DNA from: Epinephelus fuscoguttatus
Lineage: Eukaryota > Chordata > Actinopteri > Perciformes > Serranidae
Assembly (NCBI RefSeq): GCF_011397635.1
Contig: NC_064761.1
Span: forward strand, 30,545,643 to 30,609,642
Reading direction: 5' to 3'
Length of the DNA stretch: 64,000 bases
Below the pieces are notes generated by a model that was not told the DNA's origin, made no database searches, and saw nothing but the letters and a program-made list of their open reading frames with translations. Below are positions 1-26,380 of this stretch, piece after piece. The translations under genes were made by a program, and so were the position numbers. Positions within the stretch are counted from its first letter, which is position 1, and the number at the start of each line of letters is the position of its first letter.

Positions 1-329
1 ACTGCACTGTGAGACTATGACACATGGGACTTATTTATTCATTTACCCATTCATGTGCCTGCTTGTATAGAGAGTGTGCAGGATGTTTTTTTCTGTACAG
101 ATAAAATCATATTTTTTTGGATTAGATCTAAAGTGAGATCAGTGTTATCTGCCTTTGGTGAAATCATTTGAAAACTTTGCAGTTGCTCAATAAGTGTAAA
201 AATATTAAACTGTATTGTGTCATATTGTACAGATGATAAGCTCAGAAAACTTTTTTGTGTTAATGCTTAAAGCAGAGCCATCAACATCACAGTACGTCAG
301 TGTCACAACCTGATTTTGTTCTCTCTCAG
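1..329 (+). other. erich3: erich3 intron (upstream part)
   Basis: AT-rich sequence ending in a pyrimidine-rich splice acceptor (ctctctcag at 321-329) that opens the first erich3 exon seen here. No other feature is visible. The N-terminal exons of the gene must lie before the window. Confidence 0.7.
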
Positions 330-3300
330 ATGGACAAGGAGCCCCGGAGACGTTTGACCACAACGGAGGTGTCCCAAGGCATCTCTCCCTACTGCCTCCC
401 AGTCATCAACAACTTTGTCACCCCAGTGCCTCCGGCCACAAAGAGGAAAGAGAGGGGGGTAAAGGTCACTCCCAGCGGCACACTCAGAGGCCGCAGACTG
501 CGTCCTACCACCGCCTCCAGCGGAGCTGACGTCAGTGAGGTTTTTATCACTCTTTATGTTTTCCCTGACAACAAAACTTTCCACAACAAAGTCACAAGCT
601 GCAGCCTCTTTGGATTAATTAGGTACAGCAATTACAGTTTCCATGACATGCATTATTTTGGCAAGACCCAACAGGAGGAGGTTATATTATAAATCTTTGT
701 GTGTTTCATAAATATGTATATGTCTAAACTTGGCTAAAATGCAAATTATTATATATAATATATTTATTTCAGAACTCACAGCATTATTAATCTTCTACTG
801 ACCCAAATTTATTTATGCAATTATTGACTGAGTCCGTTTTAACTGGTCATACTGAAATTAATCAGGTCAAAATATCAAAGATGAGACAACATGAAAAAGA
901 AAATGTAAGTCAGTAATATGTTAAGAATAATTTCCATTTTATTTATTATTATAGAGATGGAGTAAATTTTATCCAGACCCATAACTCCTACGTGTGTAGA
1001 TCACTCACATCAAATTTGGGATTAAGAAATCAAAACAATATCCTAAACTGGATTAAATCGATATCAAACTAACCCCAACCTGCCGTTTTAACCTGCCCTT
1101 TTATCCTCCCCTTTTTTCCCACCTAGGACCCGCCGATGCTGAGGAGCTCTGTGCACCAGAGCAGAGTGTGTGTGACCATGATGTACTTTGGGAAAACGGT
1201 GCATCTTTCCCATGACCTGACCGACATGAGGGATGAGGTCAAAGTGTTTCAGCAACACTGCGGAGGAGAGAACCTGTGTGTTTACAAGGGCAAGCTCTGC
1301 GAGGGAGGTCAGTGTGAGGATCCATGATTGTGCTTGTTAGATACTGCATGTGTGTTTGTGTACACAATGAGAGCACATCTCCTGAGGGAGGTTGTTTAGA
1401 TATCTTAAGTGAGTCAACAGCCTTTGAGCAAACAAACAAACTCTATCAAGGGATCACCTAATCGATAGATTAACTTTAAATTTAGTAATTTCTGTATCTT
1501 TAATTTAGTACCATTATTGTTAAAATTACCCACTTAGGGATATGTTAAAATGCCTGAGGGGTAAGATGGGTTAAGACCCTGACACACCAAGCTAACGGTC
1601 AGTTATCGATCAACGTTGGGCTGTCGATGAGTGTCTGTCACCCTAGTCTTTGTCCTGTGTTCCGCACTGTAGTCTTGTCGGCTTAGATGTTGGTTTGGTG
1701 TGTCTGGGCCTTTAGGGTTGTTCTGTAACACCACAGTCACAGATCTGATGATACTGACCATGAAAATGTTCCTTCTTCTCATCTACCTCCTCAATTGTCC
1801 CCTCAGAGACTTTCCAGTTCATTTCAAGGCGACACAGAGGTTTCCCCTTCAGCTTGACCTTCTTCCTGAACGGGCTGCAGGTGGAGCGGCTGAGCTCCTG
1901 CTGCGAGTTCAAACACAGGAAGGGCTCCAGACTTGGTGGCAGGCACGGACACTTTGGCTTCTGCGGAGTGGAAGGAGCCTCTCCCTGCTACAAGTAAGGT
2001 CTTTTTTAAAGGTATATTGTGTCTTTAAAGGGGTACTTCACTGATTTTACACTTCAGAGTCTGTTTACAAGCCTTGTGGAGCGCTACTGAATATGTGAAA
2101 AAAAGCCTTTTGTTGCTCCAGAATATTTTTTGTCATATATTTTTCTCGTAATTTTTGTCATGTGTCATATATCATGCTCATTTTGTCAGGTGCATCATAG
2201 CAATGGGATTAGACAAAAAGCCCACTCCTCCACCAAAGAGGGTCAAAGAGGACAGTGGAAGAGAGGAGTCAGCTCCCAGCCCGAGGAATGCTCCTGAGAT
2301 GGAGACAGAGAGAACCAGAGAGGATGCTGCATCCCACTCTGAGTGTGAAACCACCCAACCACAGGACATGGAGACTCATGTCAAAGAAGAAACAGCAGCT
2401 GAGGAGGACAAAGTCAGAGATGGTATAATGGCAAAACATGACTGCACTCATAAAAAATAAGTACAGAGACTTTGCAGATCTTTGCCATACAGTGTATCTT
2501 GATTTATTTTCTGAATGCCTTCCTCCTCAGACTATGAGGAAGACTTTGAAGCAGATGACGAGGGCCCTGCTGACGATGCAGAGGCAAAAGAAAAGAAATC
2601 CTCATCTCCAGTTGGTGAGACTGAAAGGCAGGTTAAAGAGAGAGACACCTCTGAGACTGAAGACGATGAGAAGGATGGTGGGTAAAATCTCTTGTCTGAG
2701 TATATGAGATGAAAAATAACTTGAGAGTGAAGTGACATTTCACACTTGACAACTGCGTTTAATACAGCAAATCACAGAATAATTCCATATTCTTTCGAGG
2801 GAATTAAAACGCTAATTTCTGAAGCCTTTTATACACAAGTTACAATTTGTCATCTATAAACCATAAACTTTGAGAGAAACTGCTATCACTATGTATTTAC
2901 AATGTAAACTGGAAGTTTGGAGAGTGATAATTTCTGTTAAGGAATTTAAAATACTCTATCTCATTTGCACAGATGACGTGAAGTCTCGTTCAAGCTCCAG
3001 CTCCTCAGGCAGTGATCGGGAGGAGAGCGATGCTGAAGCCACCAAAGACTCCAGAGAGGACGAGAAAGCAGAGCAACCTAAAGAGGTCGATCAAGAGGAA
3101 ACCGCTGTTCCAGCAGACGAAAAAAAAGAAGAACCAAATGTAGAAGAAGCTGCTGCCACTGAGGCCGAACCTGCTGTAGCTAAAGACTCAGAGCTACAGG
3201 ACAGTGCGGGGGACAGCACAGAGATAGACATCTCTGACACCAGCGTCCCCTCAGGGAATGAGAATAAACAGAGCGACGACACCTCAGGAGACAATGAAGT

Positions 3301-6300
3301 GGAGAAAAGGGTAGATGAGAGCGGTCAAGAGCAGGAACAGGAGAGGGGTGAGTATAAAGAAACAGATACAACTGTGGAGCTTTCACCTGAGTGACACAAT
3401 GGATCAGTCCATCCTGTATGGAGGTTTTTCCACTATTATTACAACCAGGGCTGCAGTCCACTTTATGTGGTATGAAAATACAGTAATGCAGCCCTAACAG
3501 CAATTAAATAACTACCACAGTACTGTATTGTCAAGTTGTGATATTTAAAGTAACATTATGATGTTGTTTTAAAATTTGATAGTGGAAAAATGCTATGTGT
3601 GTTATTTTATTTTATTCCTGTTTGTGTAGGAGAGGGTTGCAATGGTATGAGCTTTTCACGGCACTGTCTCAGAGAAAATATTGTGGTTCCAGGGTGTTAC
3701 TGTATTATAGAATTATTATCAGCCAGAATCACCCTTAAAAGAATGAAACTGTTTTATTACATTCAATGACTATAATTGAAACTCAAAACTAGTTTTTTAA
3801 TGGAAGTACATGTCAAGTTTACCTTTTGAAAATAAAAAAATGAGATTCTTCATCAACAGTCAATTTTCATACCACAGTACCTTGAAACAGGTATACCATT
3901 ACAACCCTAGTGTGTGATGATTTCCTGTCTGATAGACTTTCTAATGTCATAATTTGGTTTTATTTAAAATTAATTTTGAGATGTTGGGATGTAAAAAGAA
4001 ATTCTTACTTACAGTATAACAATATTTTATCATATTGCTGTCACTCCTGATTCTTTTTAGGCTTAAAGAAAGACTTTTTAGAGTTGCATTTGCTTAGTTT
4101 TAAAGTTGCACAAAGTAGTTCTGGTTAAAGCAAAAATTATGTTAATTAAATAATCATTTTTTAAAAATAGATTGGAAAACAAAGGGAAAAGCCCATAGGG
4201 GGTTAAAATGCTATCATAAAAGCAGGAGGAAGTGGCCACTGATGAAATGAAAAATAGATGTATTTTCATATTGTACACACAAAATATCCAGCTGCATAAA
4301 TATATAGTGTAACAAAACAAACTACTTTTGCATTACCTGCAGCATTCATCTTTTTCTTAATGTCTGTATATGTTTAGCTTGCATGTTTAGGTAATGTACT
4401 GTTAGTAAATCCAGAATTATAGATGTATTTTCTCAGCCAAACTGTGCTCCTGGCAACCGTTTGCACAAAACACTTTATTCCCAAAGCTGAGGGATTTTCT
4501 TTCTTTTATCTTTTATTATCTAGAGTTTCAAATTCACATCCTGACATTACTTACAATAACCTTAAAATAGGTCTATTAGGAAATTGCGTATTGTGTGTCT
4601 ATTGTGGTTATTGTTCACTTGTTTTGTGTGTTTTTTTTCTTTCTATGCATGTTTATATAATTTTGCATGTTATGTTTGCACCTGGAAATATTAAAACATT
4701 ATTTTGTCTGTGGCTGTTTGTTTCTTTGTTGGCTCAGTTCCTTCATTGCATTTGTTTGGTTTATTCATTGCCTTTTAACATTCGGATATCATGCATCACC
4801 ATGAGTGGCTCACAAAAGTCGAATATGTTAAATATGAAGTTATATCACTGTGTGTGCCGTGTCCCCTTTTCTTTCCCAAGCCAAATCTGTGCAGGAGAAG
4901 CTGGCAGAAGCCATACTAAAGGAGTCCCAGTGCAGCTCTGAGCCCGAACTGAGTGACACCAGCACTGAGGAGGAGGAGGAGTCCACAGATAAAGGCCCTG
5001 AACAGGACAGCAAGGGTACCAGATTTTCATTTTCATTCAAATGAATCAGCAAACTGCACAAGACAACTCTTGCAGTAAAATACACACTTTCCTAAACAAT
5101 CTTTCCATTGTATTTGCAGATGCAGTTGCAGTGAAATCTGTGACATTTATAGAACAACAACAGACAATCACAGAGGAGACGAAATGTGAGGAAGGTGTTG
5201 CTGGTGAAGCTGAAGGGGTTCAGGACCATGAAGAGACATCTGAACCAAAAAAACAGGAGGATGCAACTGAACAAGAGCCCCACGAGAACAGTGAGAGCAC
5301 TCAAGATGAGAAGGTCAAAGTAGAAGAGGAAAATGAAAAGGCTGCATCAGAAGAAGACAAAAACACAGCAGAGAACGATAAATCAGAGGACGTAGAAGAT
5401 ACAGATGCAGCTCCTGTATCTGAAGAGAAAATGGCTGAGGATGACAAGACGTCAGAACCTCAAGAAGATGCAGCAGCTAAATCTGCTGATGTTGAGGCTG
5501 TGGAGAAAGACGAAGAAAACGAGGTGAAAACTGCGGCGGAGGCTGACACGCAACCCAATGAGATGGGGCAAGGGGCAGAAAGCGTTGAGGAGGATGAGTC
5601 ATTGGTATCAGAGCCGAATAAAAAGACTGATGAGACAGCAGCGCCAGATAATGCAGAGGCGGAGGCGATGACAGCGAGCGAGACAATGGAGATGAAAGCA
5701 GAGCCCTCAGAGGAACGAGAGGCCCTCAACTGTGAAGAGGCACCTGTAAGCGACGCAGAGAAGAGGCAGCAGGGAGACAGCAGGGACAGAGATGCAGCAT
5801 CAGAAACACAAGTCACAGTGGAGAATTCAAGCAGCTCATTGGCGGGGAGCGGAGACACCACAGTGGAAAAAATGGCAGATACAAGTGAGGACAATGCAAA
5901 AAATGAGAGCAGTAAAGATGATGTGAAAGAAAATGAAGCAGAAGAAGAGGCAAGTAATGACAGTCAGCAAGAAAGGGGTGACATGGGAGAAGAGCAGATA
6001 GAAAAATCATCTGTGGAAATCGATGATAAAGTAGAGGAGAAATCTGAAGAGGAGCAAGCAAATCCCAATGAGCTAGCACAAGTGGAAAATAAAGAGGAAA
6101 GCGAAAAGGGTGATAAAGACAAGACAGAAGAAGAAGAGAATAATGAGAGTAGGGTAGAAGAAAAGTTAGAAAAAGAGGAAAACATTTCAGAGGGGACAAA
6201 AAGTGAGTCAAACACTGAAGGAAAGACAAATGAAAAACAAGCTGATAAAACCCACAATGACGAAGTTGCAAATGAAGAGAAGGAAGACGAATCAGAAAAG

Positions 6301-8748
6301 ACACAGAGAGACGAGGATCTCGAATGCATCAAGAATGAAAATGAAGAGGAAGAGTCTGAAGAAAAGGAAGCTGCTACTGATAAAACTAATGAGGGTGAAA
6401 AGACAAACACAGCTGCTGATGAGGAGAAGGATGATGAAGCAGAAAGGGAAGAAAAAGATCAAAATAAGAACAATGACGAGCAACCTGTGACGAATAAAGA
6501 TGATGAAGAATCTGGGGAGAAAAAAGTTGAAACTGATAAGACTGCAGAGGGAGAAGAAGTTGCTGAGATTCCAGAGGAATCTGAGAAGAGTGCAGCTGCG
6601 GACTTGGATAAAGACAGTGTGAAAGTGTCTGATGAAAATATTGTTGAGTCAGAAGATGCTGCTCACAGTGAAGCAGCAAACGTAGAACATGTGACTAAAA
6701 TGACTGAAGAGACGCCAAACAACCTGATGGAGGATGAAGATGTTAAAGAAACTGAAGGAGGAAGTGACGATGTCAAAAAGGTAGAAGTTGATGCTGAGAA
6801 TGGAGAGATTTCTACTGAAGCAGAAAACAGAACTCACGAGGATGAAGGAGTGGCTCAAGCAGAAGGCAAAGATGACATGAAAACAGCGGAGAATATCGAA
6901 AACGAGACAAAAATAGAGGAACCTACTGAAAATGAAAGCACAGAGGTTAAAGAAGTAGCCATTGAGTCTGAAGACAGTACTGATAAACATGAAGACGACA
7001 AGGCCGAAGAGGCTCCTGACACTGATGTCATACAAAGGGAGGCTGAGGAAAGGGATGGCAATGTGGAAAAGCAAGATGAATGCACTAAAAATGACCCAGA
7101 GCCGGAGACGTCTGGTACGGAAATAAAAGAGGAATCTAAATCAGATGACAGAACGGATGATGAAACAAAACAAGATGAAAATGGAAACATATCTGACCTT
7201 GGTCATGAAAACAGAGATTCAGATTTGATTAACAAGAGCAATAACGTTGAGAGTAATGTCAGCGAGGTGATAGTTGCTTCTTCAGGTGATCAGGCACAGT
7301 CTTCAGCACCCACTGCTGTGGATTTGGATGATACCGCTCACAAGTTAGACAAGTCAGCACCCACTGCTGTGGATTTGGATGACACTGCTCACAAGTTAGA
7401 CAAGTCAGCACCCACTGCTGTGGATTTGGATGACACTGCTCACAAGTTAGACGAGTCAGCACCCACTGCTATGGATTTGGATGATACCGCTCACAAGTTA
7501 GATGAGTCCACTGCACCATCTGACTCTAAGGCTGACAAAAACCCACATGAAAATGCCGCTGCCACAGAACCCTCCCCTGCCGACGTAGAAAACGGAGCAG
7601 ACACGGAGGAGGCAAGCAAGGCCTCAGAGGAAGGAGCGAGCGTCCTGCTGAAACCTCAAGCACAGTCGTCAGAACTCGCACAAAATAATGATAACAAAGA
7701 AGAGAGCGCTGCAGTAGGTAAAGAAACTCCAGAGGCCTTAGCTTTAGAAGACAACACAGATTTGGTCAAAAACTGGGTGACCATGCATCAAACCTCAAAG
7801 TATTTTGAGACGTTTGTCGAACCTTTAGAAGAATTGAAGGAAACTACTTCAGACACTCAAGTATCCAACTCTAATGAAGAAGGGACACAATCGAAAGAAC
7901 TGCCGAGATCAGCAAGTCCACTCAAGATGGCGAAGGTGTCTGAAGATGCAGAACAAGAGCACACAGTAGAAGATTTAAACGAGTTAGAGGACAAAAGCAA
8001 AGAGGAAGCTGTGGAGACAAACCCAGAGAAAAATCACTCTGAAAATGGTGAACCATTTGAGAAAGACACACCGCAAGTGGAGGAGGAGACTGAGGTGAAA
8101 GACTTAATACCAAAAAAAGAAAATGATAAGGAATCTGTGAATGGGCAAGACTTGAAGTTAGAGGAGCACAAAGGAAGCGGAGGATCTCAGGAAGAAGACA
8201 AGGTGCAGGATAATGCTGATATTTCCAAAACTGAAGTGGAAAGCATTGCAGGAAGTCATCATTCAGCAGCCAGTGGCAGATCTGAGAGAGTCACTGAGAA
8301 TCAAACAGAGGTGAAAACTACTGATAATGATCCTGACTTTAATGAAAAGCAAACACCAATTGAAGAGGTGAAAGATCTTCTACCTTCATCCAAAACAGAA
8401 GATCATCACGAGCGTTCGACAAGTCCAGAAGGGCTCTCCAAACTGAAAGCCGATGAACCAAAAGATACCGAAGAAACATGGGAACAGAGTCGAGAAGTTA
8501 CAGAAATAACTGATTTTACAACGTCCAAGTCAGACGATGGAAGCCAGGAGGAGCACCACCATAAAGACAGCCAACTCAAACTGTCAGACGGGAGCATCAA
8601 TGGAGAGAGAAGAGATGTGCAGCTGATCCAAGACATCAAACACACTCTCAGTAAGGACCGGCTGAGCACTTTCACAGTGGATGAAACACTGTTCGGTCGA
8701 AGTTCGTATCCTTTGCTGACTCCTGCAAAGACAGAGAGTGGACATTAG
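330..8748 (+). CDS. erich3: Glutamate-rich protein 3, 3' part (8 last coding exons)
   Basis: Exons: 330-530, 1127-1307, 1807-1993, 2190-2422, 2531-2677, 2973-3347, 4881-5015 and 5120-8748 (stop TAG). Phases agree at every junction and give 1695 residues in the window. The first three exons encode the conserved block that identifies ERICH3: residues such as RPTTAS, YFGKTVHLSHD, HCGGENLCVYKGKL, then a cysteine-containing stretch SSCCEFKHRKGSRLGG and CIIAMGLDKK (the DUF4590-type region). After that the protein is acidic and disordered, rich in Glu, Lys, Asp, Ser and Thr, and most of it comes from one 3.6-kb exon. It ends in a non-acidic tail (DETLFGRSSYPLL). Vertebrate ERICH3 has been linked to primary cilia; the sequence itself shows no enzyme motif. 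The N-terminus is missing only because the window starts inside the gene. The gene is tail to tail with tnni3k, as in human. Confidence 0.93.
3348..4880 (+). other. erich3: erich3 intron, 1.5 kb
   Basis: AT-rich intron between the acidic exons at 2973-3347 and 4881-5015, with donor gtgag at 3348 and acceptor ttcccaag at 4880. It holds the MITE at 3632-3909 and no supported coding sequence. The 172-codon open frame at 4423-4941 is a hydrophobic chance frame that runs across the acceptor. Confidence 0.7.
3632..3909. repeat. MITE with 'agggttgcaa' terminal inverted repeats (copy 1)
   Basis: The left end reads agggttgcaatggtatgag and the right end, reversed, reads agggttgtaatggtatacc, so the ends are inverted repeats. 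The same ends and interior (for example ttattactataattgaaact) recur at 28806-29070. It is about 280 bp with no coding capacity, a non-autonomous DNA transposon in an erich3 intron. I did not find a clean target-site duplication. Confidence 0.7.
7303..7506 (+). repeat. erich3: In-frame 51-bp tandem repeat in erich3 last exon (4 copies)
   Basis: Four consecutive copies of a 17-residue unit, SAPTAVDLDDTAHKLDK with small changes (K to E at the end, one V to M). The copies are nearly identical in DNA, so the expansion is recent or being homogenised. The number of copies probably varies between individuals or species. Confidence 0.95.
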
Positions 8749-9350
8749 AGCTACACACTTCAGAGTGGCACCAAGGTACAGTGATGCTTTACTTGCTTTT
8801 TGTAGTTTACAAGAAGGTATAAAAGTGTATATTTATAAAACAGAGCAATTAGACAATCAGATGGCAACACTATGAAACAGAAACATTTGTAGGGATCATG
8901 AAATGCAATTTGGTTTATTGATCAGTTTCCCAAAAGTGAAAACAAGATGATTTTAGTTTTGACAGAGGCCCCCAAGTGTCTTGTGGTGTCTGTGTTTACA
9001 TTACAACAGCTTCTTTAGTAGTCTTCATCCTTCAGTCACCGAAAAGAAGAAGCTGTATGATGAGTTTTGACTGCTGCACAAAATGTTTACAAAAGACCAT
9101 CTCTTCCTATTGTTGGTAACAAAGAGGCGTAGTTTGTGTGAGGTATCAAGTGCAGCTGCTATCACCCATTACCTGTAAACAGATACTCTTCCACTCACGC
9201 TCACAAATGATTAAATAATTCATAGTTGTTGGACTCCCGCAGCTTAGTTTGTCCCAAGTACACTTTACATTTCCACTGATGTTACAGTACTTCAGCTTTG
9301 ATCAGAGATCTGTAATTGCACTGTCTGTGTTAATGAGAGTTTTAGACCTG
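8749..9350 (+). other. erich3: erich3 3' UTR region
   Basis: Non-coding sequence directly after the erich3 stop. An ATTAAA polyadenylation-like hexamer lies at 9210-9215, about 460 nt after the stop. No convincing AATAAA precedes the mobile element at 9351, so the transcript end is uncertain. Confidence 0.5.
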
Positions 9351-10160
9351 TAAAGGGTAACTTGAGTATTTTCTTCAAATTGGACCCTTTTTACTGTGCT
9401 TTTGTGTCTAAATGACAAATGGGAACAATAATAGCAGTCGTGCAGTGTTTGTTTTTGTCACTGACAGGCTCAGATTATTATTCTAAGTGTCTAACAATAG
9501 TATGAAAAGGATCCCTACAGAGACAGACCTTTTTTGTTTGAGAATAATATCCTTTCTGTTTAACCAAAAACAGCCATAAAATCACAATTGCCAAAGCCAC
9601 CAGACTCTGTTTAAATGAATGGTAATTTTAGCGTGTATATAGCCAGTATATTTTCACACCTAAGTGAGTGAATTAAGGGTTTACATCAACCAAACCAGAG
9701 TTGGTTATTGCTGTGACAATGGAAAAAGCAATGAAGGGTTTTGTGATTTTTATTTTGTTTCTGTGGACTTTGAATGAACTGTGTTTTACACTGATAAAAA
9801 TACTGTTTATTTAAATAGAGTCTGGTTGGATGGTAAGAGGATTTCAAAGCCGTTTCTGGTTAAAGAAAAAGGACCATACTCTTTTACGAGAAGGTCTATC
9901 TCTGTGATCCTTTCCATGATGTTGTCAGAAACAATCTGAGCCTACCTGTGGAAAAAACAAGCAATATTAGTGGATGTAAATTGATGGGGCAAACATGCCC
10001 CATTCAAACATGATTACATTGCAACATTTCACCGCTTCTGGCTGCAGTGGTCTGGCTTAACACTGGACCAATTTTAAAACTGTTCTCATTAGTCATTTTG
10101 ACACAAAAACATGACAAAACAAGGTCCAGGTTAAAAAAATAAAATAAAATTATCCTTTAA
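9351..10160. mobile_element. Long-TIR non-autonomous DNA element (copy 1), between erich3 and tnni3k
   Basis: The left end starts taaagggtaact and the right end, reversed, starts ttaaaggataat. Matching continues inward for roughly 100-150 bp on each side; shared words include ttttgtgtc.aaatgac, aa.gaacaa and a gacaggctcagattattatt segment seen again, inverted, near 9930. The second copy at 62747-63667 has the same ends and the same internal words. No transposase frame is present. The element fills most of the 2.1-kb tail-to-tail gap between the two genes. Confidence 0.75.
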
Positions 10161-10897
10161 CATAATTATTTGTTTAGCTGACATCTAGACAAAAATGCAG
10201 CGGAACAACAAGAATGTTAACCTAAGCTAACATGATTTATTCGCTCATCATTAGGCTACTTATTAGTCAAACAAAACAGTGGTAACATTGTGAAATGTCA
10301 AATCTAGGCACTGAGTTGTGTCATTATTGCTGCTAACACTACCTCTTAGGAAAGAAAAATACTTAATATTTATCTGTACTGCCTTTTACCCTAGTTTGTA
10401 TGGCTAGTGTGGGTTTGTGAGGCTTCATCTTTTCAATTGATATCTGTCAGTGACTGAACGCTTGTGTGATTTGGCCACTCGAAAAAATAAAGAAATAAAA
10501 CAGTCGGATGGAAATATTTTGCTTTTTACTTGAATGAAGATGTGTGTACGTTGAATTAATGAACACACTGACTGTGATTTCAGACTTATGCAAACCATGT
10601 ACACAAAAAAACAATTTTGCTTGACACACATAGAGTATTTACAGGATCAAAAAGCCTCAACAAAATATTAAAAAATGTTTACGTAATAATATGCAACAAT
10701 TAAACCTTATAAAACACAACACTAGAGATAATGGGGGGCTAAGAAGTTACTGTAAATTCATTAACAACTTATCCAAATAAAATAGGCTACAGCAATATCT
10801 ACTACTTCTACCACCTGTTTATACAGTTCTACTTCAAATAATCTGTCAAATACAGGCATGAATGTCTTAATTAATAAGGTAATAAAAAAAGTGTGTT
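10161..10897 (-). other. tnni3k: tnni3k 3' UTR region
   Basis: AT-rich sequence immediately 3' of the tnni3k stop on the minus strand. No coding signal is visible. A TTTATT (AATAAA on the minus strand) lies near 10237-10242, about 0.66 kb after the stop, and could be the polyadenylation signal. This is a weak inference. Confidence 0.4.
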
Positions 10898-24865
<13,968 letters not shown>

Positions 24866-26380
24866 TGATAAGGTCTCTTCTGTCTTGGTAATATGCGCTG
24901 TGTGGTTTGGTGAAGCAGTAATACAATCTCCCACACACACTCACAATTGCACAGGTCCAGATAAAGGGGGGATCATGGCTGTGGGCTAAAAATAAACACC
25001 TTTGAGTGGAATGCTTAACAACTACGACAACTGATCTCCCTCCAAATGCAAGCAGACGTGTTTCAGTGTGTGTGTGTGTGTGTGGTATAGATTTCTATAT
25101 ATATTCTATTTCTGTAATTCAGTATATGTTTCTATCATGCCTGCAATTTTTCACAGCGAACATGTTGGCTTGTCACGGCAGGAGCAGCACAGGGAGAAGC
25201 ACAGTAAGAACATTAACTCCAATCCAGAAATCACTGTAATGTGGCAATGAATAATGTTATTGGTTGGTTACATCTGACTGTGTCTGCTGTGAAAAAGGCC
25301 TATTAAGATACGCAAAAGTGCCTTTTGTCTCACACTGTAATAACACAATGGACACGTCTATGTAGAGCAGTGCTGTAAAAAGACACCAAAATGTTTTATT
25401 TACAATTAAAAAACTTACAGAACTTTTAAAAAATCAAGGATGAGCTTAATGAAACATTATACCACAATAAATCAAATGACAAAAACTCATAGTCCTGATC
25501 ATGGACCTTCTGGGCACAGGCCCAGGGGCCTAAAGTGTAAGGGGAGCCCCCTCATCCTCAACTGCAATATGTCACTCAAATTGCCATGTACTGACCAGGA
25601 ATAGCTTAAGTGAGTAGCCAACAACCTGTTTTATATATCCAAAGAACAATAAAGATGAACTAGTTGGTGATCAAGGCGGCACGGTGGAGCAGTGGTTAGC
25701 TTCATCAGCCTCACAGCTTGTCGCCTCACAGCATGAAGTTTTCTGGTATGTAATTTGCATGTTCCTCCTGTGTCAGTGTGGGTTTTCTCCGGGTACTCCA
25801 GCTTCCTCCGCAGTCCAAAGACATGCAGGTTAATTGGTGACTCTAAATTGCCCGTAGGTGTGAATGTGACTGTGAATGGTTGTCTGTCTCTATGTGTCAG
25901 CCCTGTGATAGTCTGGTGACCTGTCCCGAGTGCACCTCGCCTCTCGCCCAGTGTCAGCTGGGATAGGCTGCAGCCCCCCCGCGACCCCTAACAGGATAAG
26001 CGGTTACAGAAAATGAATGAATGCTTGGCAACCAGATCAGATGTCTAATTGAGACAGGCCTTTATTTGTCAAAATGTGTAGCACCAGGCTAGTAAAAGTT
26101 TTACAGTAACTACAAAAGGGGCAAAAAACCAAAATGACAATAAAGAGACACAAAGCCACAAAGATGCTTTACAACTACAAAGAGATGCGAAATAATTACA
26201 CAAAATGAGGTCTTTGCATCTTGCCCCTATGAAGGCGGGGGCTTTTGCATATCTGTGCCAAGGCACCCATTGTCTGACAATCCGCCCCTGGTCCTGACAT
26301 TATCTGATCTTTGAATGATCACACATCAATTATTCAAGGCAAAAATCAATGTTATCTCGTACTTAAGGTGACACATAATC
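24866..26380 (-). other. fpgt-tnni3k spacer (tnni3k 5' region and fpgt 3' end)
   Basis: This is 1.5 kb between the tnni3k start and the fpgt stop, both on the minus strand. It holds a TG run (25062-25084), one dispersed repeat (25676-26030) and a TTTATT at 26061-26066 (AATAAA on the minus strand) that could end fpgt about 315 nt after its stop. I see no clear TATA box for tnni3k and no strong acceptor for a read-through exon just upstream of the tnni3k ATG. Confidence 0.5.
25676..26030 (+). repeat. Dispersed teleost repeat ('ggcggcacggtgg … ggataagcggt … gaatgaatg')
   Basis: It starts ggcggcacggtggagcagtgg, contains gggttttctccgggtactcc, caaagacatgcaggttaattg and gctgggataggctgcag, and ends aacaggataagcggttacag plus a gaatgaatg tail. 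This is one of the most frequent interspersed repeats in fish genomes (a non-LTR retroposon type by its simple-repeat tail). The orientation is plus, opposite to the flanking genes. Confidence 0.8.

Noticed and set aside
4423..4941. 172-codon plus-strand open frame before the erich3 exon at 4881
   Set aside because: Hydrophobic intronic frame; the true exon starts at the acceptor at 4880 in a different frame (AKSVQEKLAE).
5460..7190. Several long minus-strand open frames opposite erich3 (Ser-rich, Phe-rich)
   Set aside because: They are shadows of the purine-rich coding exon; the plus frame is continuous for 1200 codons and ends as ERICH3 should.
7303..7506. Regular 51-bp repeats as a possible CRISPR-like array
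   Set aside because: The repeats are contiguous without unique spacers, in frame, and inside a vertebrate exon.
9880..9960. Minus-strand exon-like block (pyrimidine tract, CACAG, then sequence) past the tnni3k stop
   Set aside because: It is the inverted arm of the mobile element at 9351-10160 (same gacaggctcagatt word as near 9465), and tnni3k already ends with its known C-terminus at 10898.
26069..26266. 65-codon minus-strand frame in the fpgt-tnni3k spacer, considered as a read-through exon
   Set aside because: No acceptor or donor supports it and it lies next to a dispersed repeat.
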